Positions 44,439-52,633 of a DNA stretch of 64,000 nucleotides are shown in pieces. A model generated the notes under the pieces. It had not been told where the DNA came from. It made no database searches and was given only the letters and a program-made list of their open reading frames with translations. A program made the translations under genes and the position numbers. Within the stretch, counting starts at the first letter, position 1. The number at the start of each line of letters is the position of its first letter. The DNA comes from Methylobacterium sp. CB376 (GTDB lineage Bacteria > Pseudomonadota > Alphaproteobacteria > Rhizobiales > Beijerinckiaceae): the NCBI RefSeq assembly GCF_029714205.1, contig NZ_CP121648.1, positions 4,973,001-5,037,000 of the forward strand. Direction: 5' to 3'.

Positions 44439-45127
44439 GCTTTGGCCCGCAGGCGCTCCATGACGCCCGCGGCATTGGGACGGGTGCGGGGACCGAAGCC
44501 CGCCTCCTCCAGCCGCTCGGCGATGCCCGCGGGCTGCGCGGCGTCGAGGATGGTCATCGCTTCCGCCACGGCGGCCTCCTGCGCCTGCTTCTCGCGCAGC
44601 CGGCGCAGCGTGGCCTGCGCCTCCGCCAGCGCCGGGCCCGCGCCGGGCGCGCCCTCGCCGCGGCGGACGCGCAGGCGGCGCACCGCCTCGCCGGCCTCGG
44701 CGAGCCGCCGGCCGCGCTCCAACTCGGCGAGTTGGCGCCCGCCCTCCTGGACGGTGCGGCGCAGGGCCTCGACCTCCCTGTCGAAGGCCGCACGCGCCTC
44801 GGCCAACGACGCGAGGTCGGCCTCCAGCGCCGCGATCGCCTCGGCGGCCTCGCCGGCGAGGTCCTCCCGCCCGCCCGCCAGCGCCGCGACCGCGCGGGTC
44901 TCCAGGTCGGCGAGCCGGTCCCGCAGGCCGGCCTCGCGCTTGGCGTCGGCGCCCTGCTGAGCCATCGCCTGCGCCAGGGCCCGGCGGCTGCCGTCGAGGG
45001 CGGCCGCGGCCTCCCGGATCTGCTGCTCGAGGAGGGGAAGCGCGTGCTGGTCCAGGACGTCCTCGCAGGCGCGGGCGGCGGCCCCGCGGGCGAGGGTGGC
45101 GAAGATCCGGAGCATGAAGGACCTCAT
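44414..45127 (-). CDS. PspA/IM30-like membrane-stress protein
   Basis: A 237-residue, almost entirely alpha-helical protein with long coiled coils (LEQQIREAAAALDGSRRALAQAMAQQG; LADLETRAVAALAGGREDLAGEAAEAIAALEADLA in parts), as in PspA/IM30/Vipp1 proteins that coat and protect the inner membrane. The C-terminus (KAAGAPAAS) lies in a tandem repeat. The ATG at 45127 overlaps the first of three TGAAC-N3-GTTCA operators, so the divergent TetR protein very likely represses it. An alternative ATG is at 45115. Confidence 0.8.
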   Translation of the reverse strand: MRSFMLRIFATLARGAAARACEDVLDQHALPLLEQQIREAAAALDGSRRALAQAMAQQGADAKREAGLRDRLADLETRAVAALAGGREDLAGEAAEAIAALEADLASLAEARAAFDREVEALRRTVQEGGRQLAELERGRRLAEAGEAVRRLRVRRGEGAPGAGPALAEAQATLRRLREKQAQEAAVAEAMTILDAAQPAGIAERLEEAGFGPRTRPNAAGVMERLRAKAAGAPAAS

Positions 45128-45196
45128 GAACGTTGTTCACGAGGCCACGATACACGTCCCTGAACATGGTTCAAGCAGAATTTTGAACGACGTTCA
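45127..45196. promoter_or_regulatory. Three TGAAC-N3-GTTCA operators between pspA and tetR
   Basis: Three perfect dyads of identical form: TGAACGTTGTTCA at 45127-45139, TGAACATGGTTCA at 45161-45173 and TGAACGACGTTCA at 45184-45196. Only the three central bases vary. They fill the 95-base gap between the divergent pspA-like and tetR genes, and the first touches the pspA start codon. This is what a TetR autoregulatory operator array looks like; binding by this TetR is inferred. Confidence 0.8.
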
Positions 45197-45221
45197 CGCG
45201 CCGCGGAGGGAGCGAGGTGGA

Positions 45222-45869
45222 ATGACGACGGAGGAGCGCCGCGAGCAGCTGCGCCGGGCGCTGGTCGATGCGGCGGAGGCGGCCATCGTCGAGGGGGGGC
45301 TCGGCGCCCTCAAGGCGCGCGACCTCGCCAAGGCGGTGGGCTGCGCGGTGGGTGCGATCTACACGGTCTTTCCCGACCTCGACGCGCTGATCCTCAGCGT
45401 GAACCTGCGCACGCTGCAACTCTTCGAGAGCACGATCACGGCGGTGCGGACCGCGACCGGGGAGGGCGGCGCGGCGCACGCGGACCGAGGGGCGGCGACC
45501 GAGGACCTGGTGCGGCTGGCGGTGAGCTACCTGCGCTTCGCCATCCAGCACCCGGCCCGCTGGCGCGCCCTGTTCCAGCACCGGATGGCGGTGGCGCCGC
45601 CGGCATGGTTCCTGCGCGAGCAGGTGCGCCTGTTCCAGCACATCGAGGCGCCGCTGGCGGTGCTGCGGCCCGACCTCGACGAGGCTGCCCGGGCCCTTCT
45701 GGCCCGCACGCTCTTCTCCGCCACGCACGGCATGGTAAGCCTCGGCCTCGATGAGAAGTTGATGACGCTGAGCGAGCCGGTCCTGCGCCGCCAGATCGAG
45801 ACCGTCGTCGCCGCGATCGGGCTCGGCCTGACCGGCCCGGCGCGGCCGCCCGAGGAGGTGACACCGTGA
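45222..45869 (+). CDS. TetR/AcrR family transcriptional regulator
   Basis: A 215-residue regulator. The N-terminal HTH is clear (EQLRRALVDAAEAAIVEGGLGALKARDLAKAVGCAVGAIYTVFPDLDAL in parts, residues 8-55), with a ligand-binding domain of the WHG/TetR_C type (FAIQHPARWRALFQHRM). The ATG at 45222 has GCGAGGTGGA upstream. It very likely binds the three dyads 26-95 bases upstream and controls itself, pspA-like and, since panB overlaps its stop (GTGA), possibly panB. The ligand is unknown. Confidence 0.88.
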   Translation: MTTEERREQLRRALVDAAEAAIVEGGLGALKARDLAKAVGCAVGAIYTVFPDLDALILSVNLRTLQLFESTITAVRTATGEGGAAHADRGAATEDLVRLAVSYLRFAIQHPARWRALFQHRMAVAPPAWFLREQVRLFQHIEAPLAVLRPDLDEAARALLARTLFSATHGMVSLGLDEKLMTLSEPVLRRQIETVVAAIGLGLTGPARPPEEVTP

Positions 45870-46729
45870 GCCATCATCCCGATCCGCCCGCGACCCCGCC
45901 CGCATCCCCGCCGGTGACGATCCCGATGCTGCAGGCTTGGCGCGCCGAGGGGCGCCGGATCGTGATGGTGACGGCCTACGACGCCGCGATGGCCCGGCTC
46001 GTCGACCCGGTGGTGGACGTGATCCTGGTCGGGGACAGCGTCGGTAACGTCTGCCTCGGCTTCGACAACACGCTGCCGGTCAGCCTCGCGATGATGAACC
46101 ACCACGTCGAGGCGGTGGCCCGTGCCCGGCCGCGCGCGCTCCTCGTGGCCGACATGCCGTTCCTGACCTTCCACCTCGACCTCCCCGACACGATCCGCAA
46201 CGCCGGCGGCTTCCTGCAGCGCGGGGCGGCGGCGGTGAAGCTCGAGGGCGGCGCCGCGCGGGTGCCGGTGGTGGAGGCGCTCGTGGCCTGCGAGATCCCC
46301 GTGATGGGGCATCTCGGGCTCACGCCCCAGAGCGTGAACGCCATGGGCGGCTTCAAGGTGCAGGGGCGCGCGGTCGCGCAGGCGCGCCGCATCGTCGAGG
46401 ACGCCAAGCGCCTCGAGGATGCGGGCTGCTTCTCGCTCGTGCTGGAGGGGATCCCGGCGGAACTGGCGGCGCGGATCACCGAGGCGCTGGCGATCCCGAC
46501 CATCGGCATCGGCGCGGGGCCGCACTGCGCCGGGCAGGTCCTCGTCCTGCACGATCTCCTCGGGCTGCTGCCCGGCCGCAAGGCGAAGTTCGTGCGCACC
46601 TACGTCGACGGCTACGGCCTGCTCCAGGCCGGTCTGGCGGCCTACGCGGAGGACGTGCGCGCCGGCCGCTTCCCTGGGCCGGAGGAATCCTACGCCCTGC
46701 CGGAGGCGGTGCGGGCGGCTCTGGACTGA
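45866..46729 (+). CDS. panB: 3-methyl-2-oxobutanoate hydroxymethyltransferase
   Basis: A 287-residue PanB, first committed step of pantothenate synthesis: it transfers a hydroxymethyl group from 5,10-methylene-THF to ketoisovalerate. Motifs are VTAYDAAMARLVDPVVDVILVGDSVG (Mg-binding Asp), ADMPFLTF, AAAVKLEGG and GHLGLTPQSVNAMGGFKVQG, with IPTIGIGAGPHCAGQVLVLHD. The GTG start overlaps the tetR stop by GTGA, so it is read from the tetR promoter at least in part. No panC is adjacent. Confidence 0.95.
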   Translation: MSHHPDPPATPPASPPVTIPMLQAWRAEGRRIVMVTAYDAAMARLVDPVVDVILVGDSVGNVCLGFDNTLPVSLAMMNHHVEAVARARPRALLVADMPFLTFHLDLPDTIRNAGGFLQRGAAAVKLEGGAARVPVVEALVACEIPVMGHLGLTPQSVNAMGGFKVQGRAVAQARRIVEDAKRLEDAGCFSLVLEGIPAELAARITEALAIPTIGIGAGPHCAGQVLVLHDLLGLLPGRKAKFVRTYVDGYGLLQAGLAAYAEDVRAGRFPGPEESYALPEAVRAALD

Positions 46730-46749
46730 TGCGGCCGGCGCGCCGGGAA

Positions 46750-47028
46750 GCCCGGGCGATCAGCCCCCACCTCCGCCCGGGCGTCGGTCGCCTCGGTGCC
46801 GGGAATGCCGAGCAGCCGCGCCAGGTCGGGCCGGGCCTCCGCGCCGAGCAGGTCCGCCAGGGTGGCGCCGTCGAGCACCGCCAGGAAGGCGGCGAGCGCC
46901 TCCCCGAGCGCGCGCTTCAGGCGGCAGGAGGGCGTGACCGCGCAGGCGCCGCCGGCGAAGCACTGCGGATGCCGCCGCGGCCCTGCAGCGTGCGGACCAG
47001 CCCGAGCCGCCCGACCTGTCCGTGAACG
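46750..47028 (-). pseudogene. Remnant of an Rrf2-family (NsrR-like) regulator
   Basis: Two pieces of an Rrf2 protein remain in different frames. At 46965-47028 the minus strand reads VHGQVGRLGLVRTLQGRGG, the end of the Rrf2 DNA-binding domain. At about 46750-46965 another frame reads QCFAGGACAVTPSCRLKRAL followed by AFLAVLDGATLADLL, the iron-sulfur cysteine segment (C-x5-C-x5-C) and the C-terminal helix of NsrR. Roughly 25-30 codons between them and the first 40 or so codons of the gene are missing. NsrR senses nitric oxide; this copy cannot be functional. Confidence 0.8.
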
Positions 47029-47345
47029 GCGCCCGGAACGGCCGCGTCCACGCCATGCGGGATCATGTCCGCAGCCTCGCGGCGGGGCGGGACAATGTCC
47101 GCCTGCACACCGTCCACGAGGCGCCGGACGCCCAGGACCGGGCCGGAGAGGATTCGACGGGGCGGGCCTGATCACCGCCGAATGGCTCGCCGCCCGGACG
47201 CCCTCGGACCGCGCCACCGACTGCCTGTGCGGCCCCAGGCCCTTCCCGGCCGCGCTGGTGAACGGCTTGTCGCGCCGCGGCGTGCCCGAGGAGCGGATCC
47301 GCGTCGCGTTCGTCGGCCCGGCCGACGCGCTGGAAGAGGCGCCGC
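47025..47345 (+). pseudogene. Remnant of flavohemoglobin / nitric oxide dioxygenase C-terminus
   Basis: The plus strand reads ARNGRVHAMRDHVRSLAAG and DNVRLHTVHEAPDAQDRAGED, then after a one-base loss (a TT where TTT is expected, near 47155) FDGAGLITAEWLAARTPSD and TDCLCGPRPFPAALVNGLSR, VPEERIRVAFVGPADALE. This is the NAD-binding C-terminal third of Hmp. The globin and FAD domains, about 280 residues, are gone. It directly abuts the divergent Rrf2/NsrR remnant, so an nsrR-hmp pair was destroyed by an internal deletion. Confidence 0.82.
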
Positions 47346-47360
47346 TCGCCGCCCGAGCCC

Positions 47361-48188
47361 TCAGCGGCCGAGGAAAGCGGGCACCCGCCGCAGGGCGTCC
47401 TCCCGGGCGGCGGGGTCGGTGCCCACATGCGCGACGCCGTCCTGGTTCACCGTGTAGGCGAGGCCCCGCCGCTCCCGGACGGGCAGGTTCGGGGCGTCGA
47501 AGTCGTGGTAGGCGCCCGGATAGACGACGAGCTCGACCGGGGATCCCTCCGCCCGGGCGGCCTCGGCGAGGCCGCGGCAGGGCTCGGCCCCGGTCCAGTC
47601 GTCGGCCCCGCCGACCAGGATCAGGACCGGGATCGCCGCGTGCCAGCCCCGCTCGGCCGGGATGCGGCAGCCCGGATAGAAGGCGACCGCCTTCGCGAAG
47701 CCGGGACCCTCGAAGGGGTCGCGCGCGCCCGCGCGGGTGACGTGGAGCAGGGTCGTGCCGCCGTTCGACCAGCCGAGCAGGCTGACGGCGCGGGACTCCA
47801 CGTCGGGACGCCCCTGCAGGTAGGCCTTGGCCGCGAAGGCGTCGCCCAGGCGCTCGCGGCCGGGCCGCACGACCCGGCCGGTCATGCCGCATTGCGAGCC
47901 CACGCCTCGGGACCCGAAACTGTCCGGCATCAGGACCAGGAACCCCGCGGCGGCGAGGCGCTCGCCCCAATCCGCGTGGCGGGCGTTCAGCCGCCCGTCC
48001 CGGTCGAAGAGCCCGCCGCAGCCGTGCAGGGCGACCACGGCCGGGTGGCGCCCCGCCGCCGCAGGGCGGAAGAGCAGGGCCTGGATCGGCTGGCCGTCGG
48101 CCGACGGGAAGGTCACCTGCTCGGGCTGCGCCGCGGCGCTCGCGCCGAGCGTCAGCGCGCCGAGGAGGGCGAGGAGGAGCCGGGTCAC
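47361..48188 (-). CDS. Exported dienelactone hydrolase family protein
   Basis: A 275-residue alpha/beta hydrolase with a signal peptide (TRLLLALLGALTLGASAAAQ). Key motifs are VVALHGCGGLF (oxyanion), the nucleophile elbow LGWSNGG with serine in place of the cysteine of true dienelactone hydrolase, then LVGGADDW (Asp) and GAYHDFD (His). It is likely a periplasmic esterase/hydrolase. The GTG at 48188 gives the signal peptide; the frame upstream is open but unconvincing. The C-terminal end meets the hmp remnant, so it may overlap the deletion scar region on its 3' side. Confidence 0.8.
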   Translation of the reverse strand: MTRLLLALLGALTLGASAAAQPEQVTFPSADGQPIQALLFRPAAAGRHPAVVALHGCGGLFDRDGRLNARHADWGERLAAAGFLVLMPDSFGSRGVGSQCGMTGRVVRPGRERLGDAFAAKAYLQGRPDVESRAVSLLGWSNGGTTLLHVTRAGARDPFEGPGFAKAVAFYPGCRIPAERGWHAAIPVLILVGGADDWTGAEPCRGLAEAARAEGSPVELVVYPGAYHDFDAPNLPVRERRGLAYTVNQDGVAHVGTDPAAREDALRRVPAFLGR

Positions 48189-48490
48189 CGCGAAACTCCC
48201 TGGGCCGAACGGGGCGTCGCCGCCGAACTCCGCCCCAGGACGGGCGGCGCAGCGCGGCGCCAGAATGGTCCCGGTTCCCCGCGCCCCTGGCAAGCGCCCG
48301 CCGCCCGCCGTTCACCGGAGATCGCCGCGGCATGCCCCGCGCCCGCCGCCCCGATCGCGGTGGGCGCGACGGCGCCCGGAAGGCGCGGCCGCGGCGCGGG
48401 CAACCCCTCGACGGATCGGCTCCTGCGTATTCTTCGGAAGGCGCGCGCCTGCCGCAACCCGGTACACGTTCGGCCGCGAATGGACGCGGA

Positions 48491-49648
48491 ATGGAGGCGC
48501 CCGTGCCGTCGACCCCTCCCGGGCCGCTCCCCTACCTGGCCCCGATCGACGGCCTGCGCGCCCTGGCGATGGCGGCGGTCCTGGCCTCGCACCTGCCTTG
48601 CCCGGACGTCCCGCCGGCCCTGGCCGTGCCCTGGCACCTCGCCAACGAGGCCTGGGTCGGCACCGTCGCGGTCGACGTCTTCTTCGTGCTGAGCGGCTTC
48701 CTCATCACGCGCATCCTGCTCCGCCAGATCCTGCTCACCGGACGGGTCGATCTCGGCCGGTTCTACCTCAACCGGGCGCTGCGCATCGTCCCGGCCTACT
48801 ACGTCTGCCTGCTCGTCGCGACGCTCCTCGTCCGGCACGTCTCGCCCTACACGGTGAGCGCGCTGACCTACACGCTGAACTATTATCAACCCCTGCATCC
48901 CGCGTCGTTCACGATGGAGCACGCGTGGTCCCTGGCGGTCGAGGAGCAATTCTACCTGGTCTGGCCGCTCCTCCTCGCCCTGGTGCCGCTCGCCTGGGTC
49001 CGCTGGCTGACGCGGGCCGTCCTCCCGGGGATCGCGGTGCTGGCCGCGGTCGCGCTGGCCGAGAGCCTGCCCGCCGAGCTCTCGGCGGAACTCATCTACA
49101 AGTCGCTGCCGACGCGGATGCTCTCGCTGTCCCTCGGCGCCTGGATCGCGTTCCGGGAGGCGGAGGGACGATCCGCCTCGGGCCTGTCCTGCCTCGCGAC
49201 GGTCGCGGCCGGGATCGCCACGATGGGGCTCGGCCTCCTCGGGCGCAGGCTCGGCTACGTCCCGGCCGGCGGCTGGTACTGGTGCCCGACCCTGGTCGGC
49301 TGCGCGCTGCTCAGCTACGGGATCGTCGCGCACCTCGCGGTCGGCCGCCCGGCCTCCTGGCTGTCCGGCCTGCTCGCCGCGGCGCCGCTGCGCTCCCTCG
49401 GCCGGATCTCCTACGGCACTTACCTGTACCATCTCGTCGTCATCTACGCGCTGGGCGTGCACGAGGCGCAGCTGGGCGGGCGGGTTCCCGCCGGGCTCAC
49501 GGTCGCGACCGCCCTGGGGTTGAGCCTCGCGCTCGGCGCCCTCTCGCATCGGCTCGTCGAGCGGCCCTTCCTGCAGCTGCGCGACGCCGCGTGGCGCCTG
49601 CCGAGTCCCCGCCGGTTGCGGCCTGGCAGGCCAGGCCCCGCCGCGTAG
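48491..49648 (+). CDS. Acyltransferase-3 (OafA/YrhL) family membrane protein
   Basis: A 385-residue integral membrane acyltransferase with about ten helices. Family marks are PIDGLRALAMAAVLASHLP (catalytic His), VDVFFVLSGFLITRILLR, FYLNRALRIVPAYY and the WSLAVEEQFYLVWPL motif with conserved Glu. Such enzymes O-acylate surface polysaccharides or exported glycans. The target is unknown and no glycan cluster is adjacent. The ATG at 48491 follows an unremarkable ribosome site. Confidence 0.87.
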   Translation: MEAPVPSTPPGPLPYLAPIDGLRALAMAAVLASHLPCPDVPPALAVPWHLANEAWVGTVAVDVFFVLSGFLITRILLRQILLTGRVDLGRFYLNRALRIVPAYYVCLLVATLLVRHVSPYTVSALTYTLNYYQPLHPASFTMEHAWSLAVEEQFYLVWPLLLALVPLAWVRWLTRAVLPGIAVLAAVALAESLPAELSAELIYKSLPTRMLSLSLGAWIAFREAEGRSASGLSCLATVAAGIATMGLGLLGRRLGYVPAGGWYWCPTLVGCALLSYGIVAHLAVGRPASWLSGLLAAAPLRSLGRISYGTYLYHLVVIYALGVHEAQLGGRVPAGLTVATALGLSLALGALSHRLVERPFLQLRDAAWRLPSPRRLRPGRPGPAA

Positions 49649-49762
49649 GCGCCGGCTTGCCGGTGCCGTCGTTCATCGGGCGTCCAGCGCGGCCGCGCTA
49701 ACCAGCGCCGCGGGGGACCGGCGCGGCCGGTCCGGCCAGCCCGCGGCGAGGAGTGCCCGCCC

Positions 49763-50608
49763 GTGATGCGACCGCTGCGTCCCGCCCGCCCCGTCGTCCT
49801 CGCCGGCCTCGTCGTCCTCGCCGGCCTCGTCGTCCTGGCCGCCCCGGCGCTCCCCGGCGCCCCGCGCGCCGCGACCCTGGAAGCCACCTACCGGGTGACG
49901 CTGGCGGGCCTGCCGGTCGGGACGGCGACCCTGCGCACCGAGATCGGGGCCCGGCGGCGCTACGCCCTGCGCCTCGACGCGACCCTGAGCGGCCTCGCCA
50001 GCGTGCTCTGGGGCGGCAAGGGCACCGCCACCGCCCAGGGCGGCCTCGCCGAGGCGGCGGTGCGGCCCCAATCCTTCGCGCTCGATGCCGATTACGGCGG
50101 CACGCCGATCAGCGAGCGCATGAGCCTGGATGCTGGCCGGCTCGTCGCCGTGCACATGACGCCGGATGCGCGGGCGAAACCCGACCGTGTGCCGGCGCGG
50201 CCCGGCGACGACCGCGACGTCGTCGACCCGCTCTCGGCCCTGATCGGTCCGCAGCTGAGCCCGCCCGGCGCCCCGACCGCGCGCGATTGCGACCGGACAT
50301 TGCCGGTCCATGACGGCACGGCGCGCTTCGACGTGCCCCTCGGCGAGGGGCAGGCGATGACCTTCGACGGCCCCGGCTACGCGGGCCCTGCCGTGCTCTG
50401 CCGGGCCCGCTACGTGCCGCTCTCGGGCCATCGGCCGAAGCGCTGGGTCGTGCGCGCCATGCAGGAGAATCGCGACCTGCGCGTCTGGCTCGCCCCGGTC
50501 GGGTCCAGCCGCGTCCTCGCCCCCGTGCGCATCGCGGTGGGCACGACCTTCGGCACGGCGATGGCGGAGGTCACCGCGTGGCGCCTCGACGAGCCGGGTG
50601 GCCGCTGA
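49763..50608 (+). CDS. DUF3108 domain protein, exported
   Basis: A 281-residue protein with an N-terminal signal/anchor containing a perfect internal repeat (VLAGLVVLAGLVVLA) and a DUF3108 body: LEATYRVTLAGLPVGTATLRT, YALRLDATLSGLASVLWGGKG, DYGGTPISERMSLDAG and DRDVVDPLSALIG. DUF3108 proteins are periplasmic beta-rich proteins of unknown role. GTG at 49763 and ATG at 49766 are both possible after a GAGGAG site. Confidence 0.8.
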   Translation: MMRPLRPARPVVLAGLVVLAGLVVLAAPALPGAPRAATLEATYRVTLAGLPVGTATLRTEIGARRRYALRLDATLSGLASVLWGGKGTATAQGGLAEAAVRPQSFALDADYGGTPISERMSLDAGRLVAVHMTPDARAKPDRVPARPGDDRDVVDPLSALIGPQLSPPGAPTARDCDRTLPVHDGTARFDVPLGEGQAMTFDGPGYAGPAVLCRARYVPLSGHRPKRWVVRAMQENRDLRVWLAPVGSSRVLAPVRIAVGTTFGTAMAEVTAWRLDEPGGR

Positions 50609-50845
50609 TCCCGGCGGCCATCTCCCATGACAGCTGGTTCGGTTCCCGAACCTTCGTGACGTCGTTGGCGTGTATCGCACGTTCGAGATGTCCCGGGCTC
50701 GGCCGGCGCCACCCTGTCGGGCTTCCGCGGCCCGCGCGCCGCGGCGGCGACCGCGCGGCCGGGAACCTTTTCGATCCTCCTGCGGTTGCGGGCTGACTTG
50801 CGAGCGGCCCGCCCCCGGGCAGGGCCCCGCACAGGAGGACACGCG

Positions 50846-51675
50846 ATGAACAAGCTCGTTCGTGGAACGCTGACCGCCAGCATCCTGGTCCTCGGTGCCG
50901 CAACCGCCTACGCGCAGGGCGGCGCTGGCGGCGGAGGCGGGGCCGGCGGCGCGGGTGGCGGGGCCGGCGTCGGGGCGGGCGGCGGCGCGAGCGGCGGAGG
51001 CGCGGGCGGCGGTGTCGGCGGGGCGGGCGGCCCGGGCGGCGGGGCCGGTGCGGGCGGCGCGCGCGGTGCGGCCGGGGACCCGGCGGAGCCGGCGGCGGTG
51101 CCGCGGCCCAGGGGGCCGGCGGCGAGCGCGGCGGTGCCGCGGCCGGGGGCGAGCGCGGCACGGCGGGTCAGCCGGGCGGCCGCGCGGCGGAGGGATCGGG
51201 CCGAACCGGCGGCGCCGGGGAGGCGGGCACGCAGCGCGCCGGCGAGCGGGCCGGCGAGCGCGGCGAGCGCGACACGACCCGCGGGGCCGAGCGCGGCGGC
51301 GACAAGGGTGAGCGGGGCGAGAAGGGTGAGCGCGCGGCGGAGCGCGGCGAGCGCGGCACCGAGCACGGTGCGGGGCGCGGCGAGCGCACCGGGGCCATCG
51401 GCGAGGCGCGCGGGGCGGCGTCCCGGCTCGACACCCATCAGCGCACCGAGTTCCGCCAGACCATCGTGAATTCCGGCGTGCGGCCGCTGCGGGATGTCCA
51501 CTTCTCGCTGTCGGTGGGCACGGCGGTGCCGCGCTCGGTCACCCTGCACGCGCTGCCGCCGGCCATCATCTCGCTGGTGCCGGCCTATCGGGGCTTCCGC
51601 TACGTGCTGGTCAACGACGAGATCGTGATCATCGATCCGGACACCTACGAGATCGTCGACGTCATTCCGGCCTGA
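50846..51675 (+). pseudogene. Gly-rich DUF1236-type exported protein, one-base frame break
   Basis: From ATG 50846 (AGGAGG ribosome site upstream) comes a signal peptide (TLTASILVLGAATAYAQ) and a long Gly/Ala-rich stretch. The C-terminal DUF1236 domain (VNSGVRPLRDVHFSLSVG, VTLHALPPAIISLVPAYRGF, IVIIDPDTYEIVDVIPA) ends at 51675 but lies one frame away. Restoring one G in the GGGG run at 51074-51077 joins the frames into a continuous Gly-, then Glu/Arg/Gly-rich, protein of about 276 residues. This is either a real frameshift or a homopolymer error. The start of the C-terminal part alone is not a credible separate gene. Confidence 0.75.
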
Positions 51676-51701
51676 TCCCGTCCCGCGTCACGGTCGGCAT
51701 G

Positions 51702-51734
51702 GCCCTTCCCCGCGCCGCGGGGGAGGGCTTTTTT
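51702..51734 (+). terminator. Rho-independent terminator after the DUF1236-type gene
   Basis: A stem (GCCCTTCCCC at 51702-51711 pairing with GGGGGAGGGC at 51719-51728, one mismatch) followed by TTTTTT at 51729-51734. It lies 27 bases past the stop. It is the best classical intrinsic terminator in the window. Confidence 0.85.
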
Positions 51735-51769
51735 CTGCACGCCGCGGCGATGGAGCGATCCGTCCCTGG

Positions 51770-52633
51770 TCACGCCACGTCGAGGCCGAGATCGATGATC
51801 GCCGCGCTGTGGGTGATCCAGCCGGCGGAGATCAGGTCGACGCCCGAGGCCGCCACCGCGCCCACCGTCTCGCGGGTGATCCGCCCGGAGGCCTCGCTGA
51901 TCGCGCGGCCGTCGATCATCGCGACGGCGCGGCGCAGCGCGTCCGGCGCCATGTTGTCGAGGAGCACCGCGTCGGCCCCCTCCGCCAGCGCCTCCTCGAG
52001 CTGGGCCAGGGTGTCCACCTCCACCTCGATCTTGACGAGGTGACCGGTACCGGCCCGGGCGCGGCGGATCGCCGGCCCGACGCCGCCCGCCACCGCCACG
52101 TGGTTGTCCTTGATCAGCACCGCGTCGTCGAGGCCGAAACGGTGGTTCGACCCGCCGCCCGCCCGCACCGCGCGCTTCTCCAGGGCCCGCAGGCCCGGCG
52201 TCGTCTTGCGGGTGCAGACGATGCGGGCGGGGCCGTGCGCCCGGGCTGCCTCGACCAGCGAGGCCGTGGCGGTGGCGACCCCCGACAGCCGGCAGAGCAG
52301 GTTGAGCGCCACCCGCTCCGCCGACAGGATCGCCCGGGCCGGGCCGGAGAGGTGCATCACCGTCTCCCCCGGCGCGACCTGGCTGCCGTCCGGCCGCGCG
52401 ATCGACACGGCCACCTCGGGATCGAGGAGCGCGAAGGCGAGCGCCGCCGCGTCGGTCCCGGCGACCACGCCCGCCTCGCGGGCCGCGATCACCCCCGAGA
52501 AGCGGGCCTGGGCGGGCACGATGCTGTCGGTGGTGAGGTCGCCCGCTCGGCCGAGATCCTCCAAGAGCGCGGCCCGGACGACGGGCTCGACCAGGAGGCG
52601 CGGCAGGGGCGGGAGCGAAAGGGCGTCGGTCAT
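51770..52633 (-). CDS. nadC: Nicotinate-nucleotide pyrophosphorylase (carboxylating)
   Basis: A 287-residue quinolinate phosphoribosyltransferase. Motifs are TRKTTPGLRALEKRAVRAGGGSNHRFGLDD in parts (substrate arginines and histidine), LIKDNH and the C-terminal VEVDTLAQLEEAL with ADAVLLDNM (barrel residues). It converts quinolinate and PRPP to nicotinate mononucleotide. Its start overlaps the nadB stop (ATGA), the third gene of nadA-nadB-nadC. Confidence 0.95.
   Translation of the reverse strand: MTDALSLPPLPRLLVEPVVRAALLEDLGRAGDLTTDSIVPAQARFSGVIAAREAGVVAGTDAAALAFALLDPEVAVSIARPDGSQVAPGETVMHLSGPARAILSAERVALNLLCRLSGVATATASLVEAARAHGPARIVCTRKTTPGLRALEKRAVRAGGGSNHRFGLDDAVLIKDNHVAVAGGVGPAIRRARAGTGHLVKIEVEVDTLAQLEEALAEGADAVLLDNMAPDALRRAVAMIDGRAISEASGRITRETVGAVAASGVDLISAGWITHSAAIIDLGLDVA

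Noticed and set aside
47025..47345. Functional flavohemoglobin gene
   Set aside because: Only the C-terminal third remains and it contains a frameshift and stop, with no globin or FAD domain.
51466..51675. Short independent gene starting MNSGVRPLRD
   Set aside because: The sequence is the C-terminal DUF1236 domain and its frame is open far upstream with fitting composition; there is no ribosome site before this ATG, so a frame break in one longer gene is the better reading.
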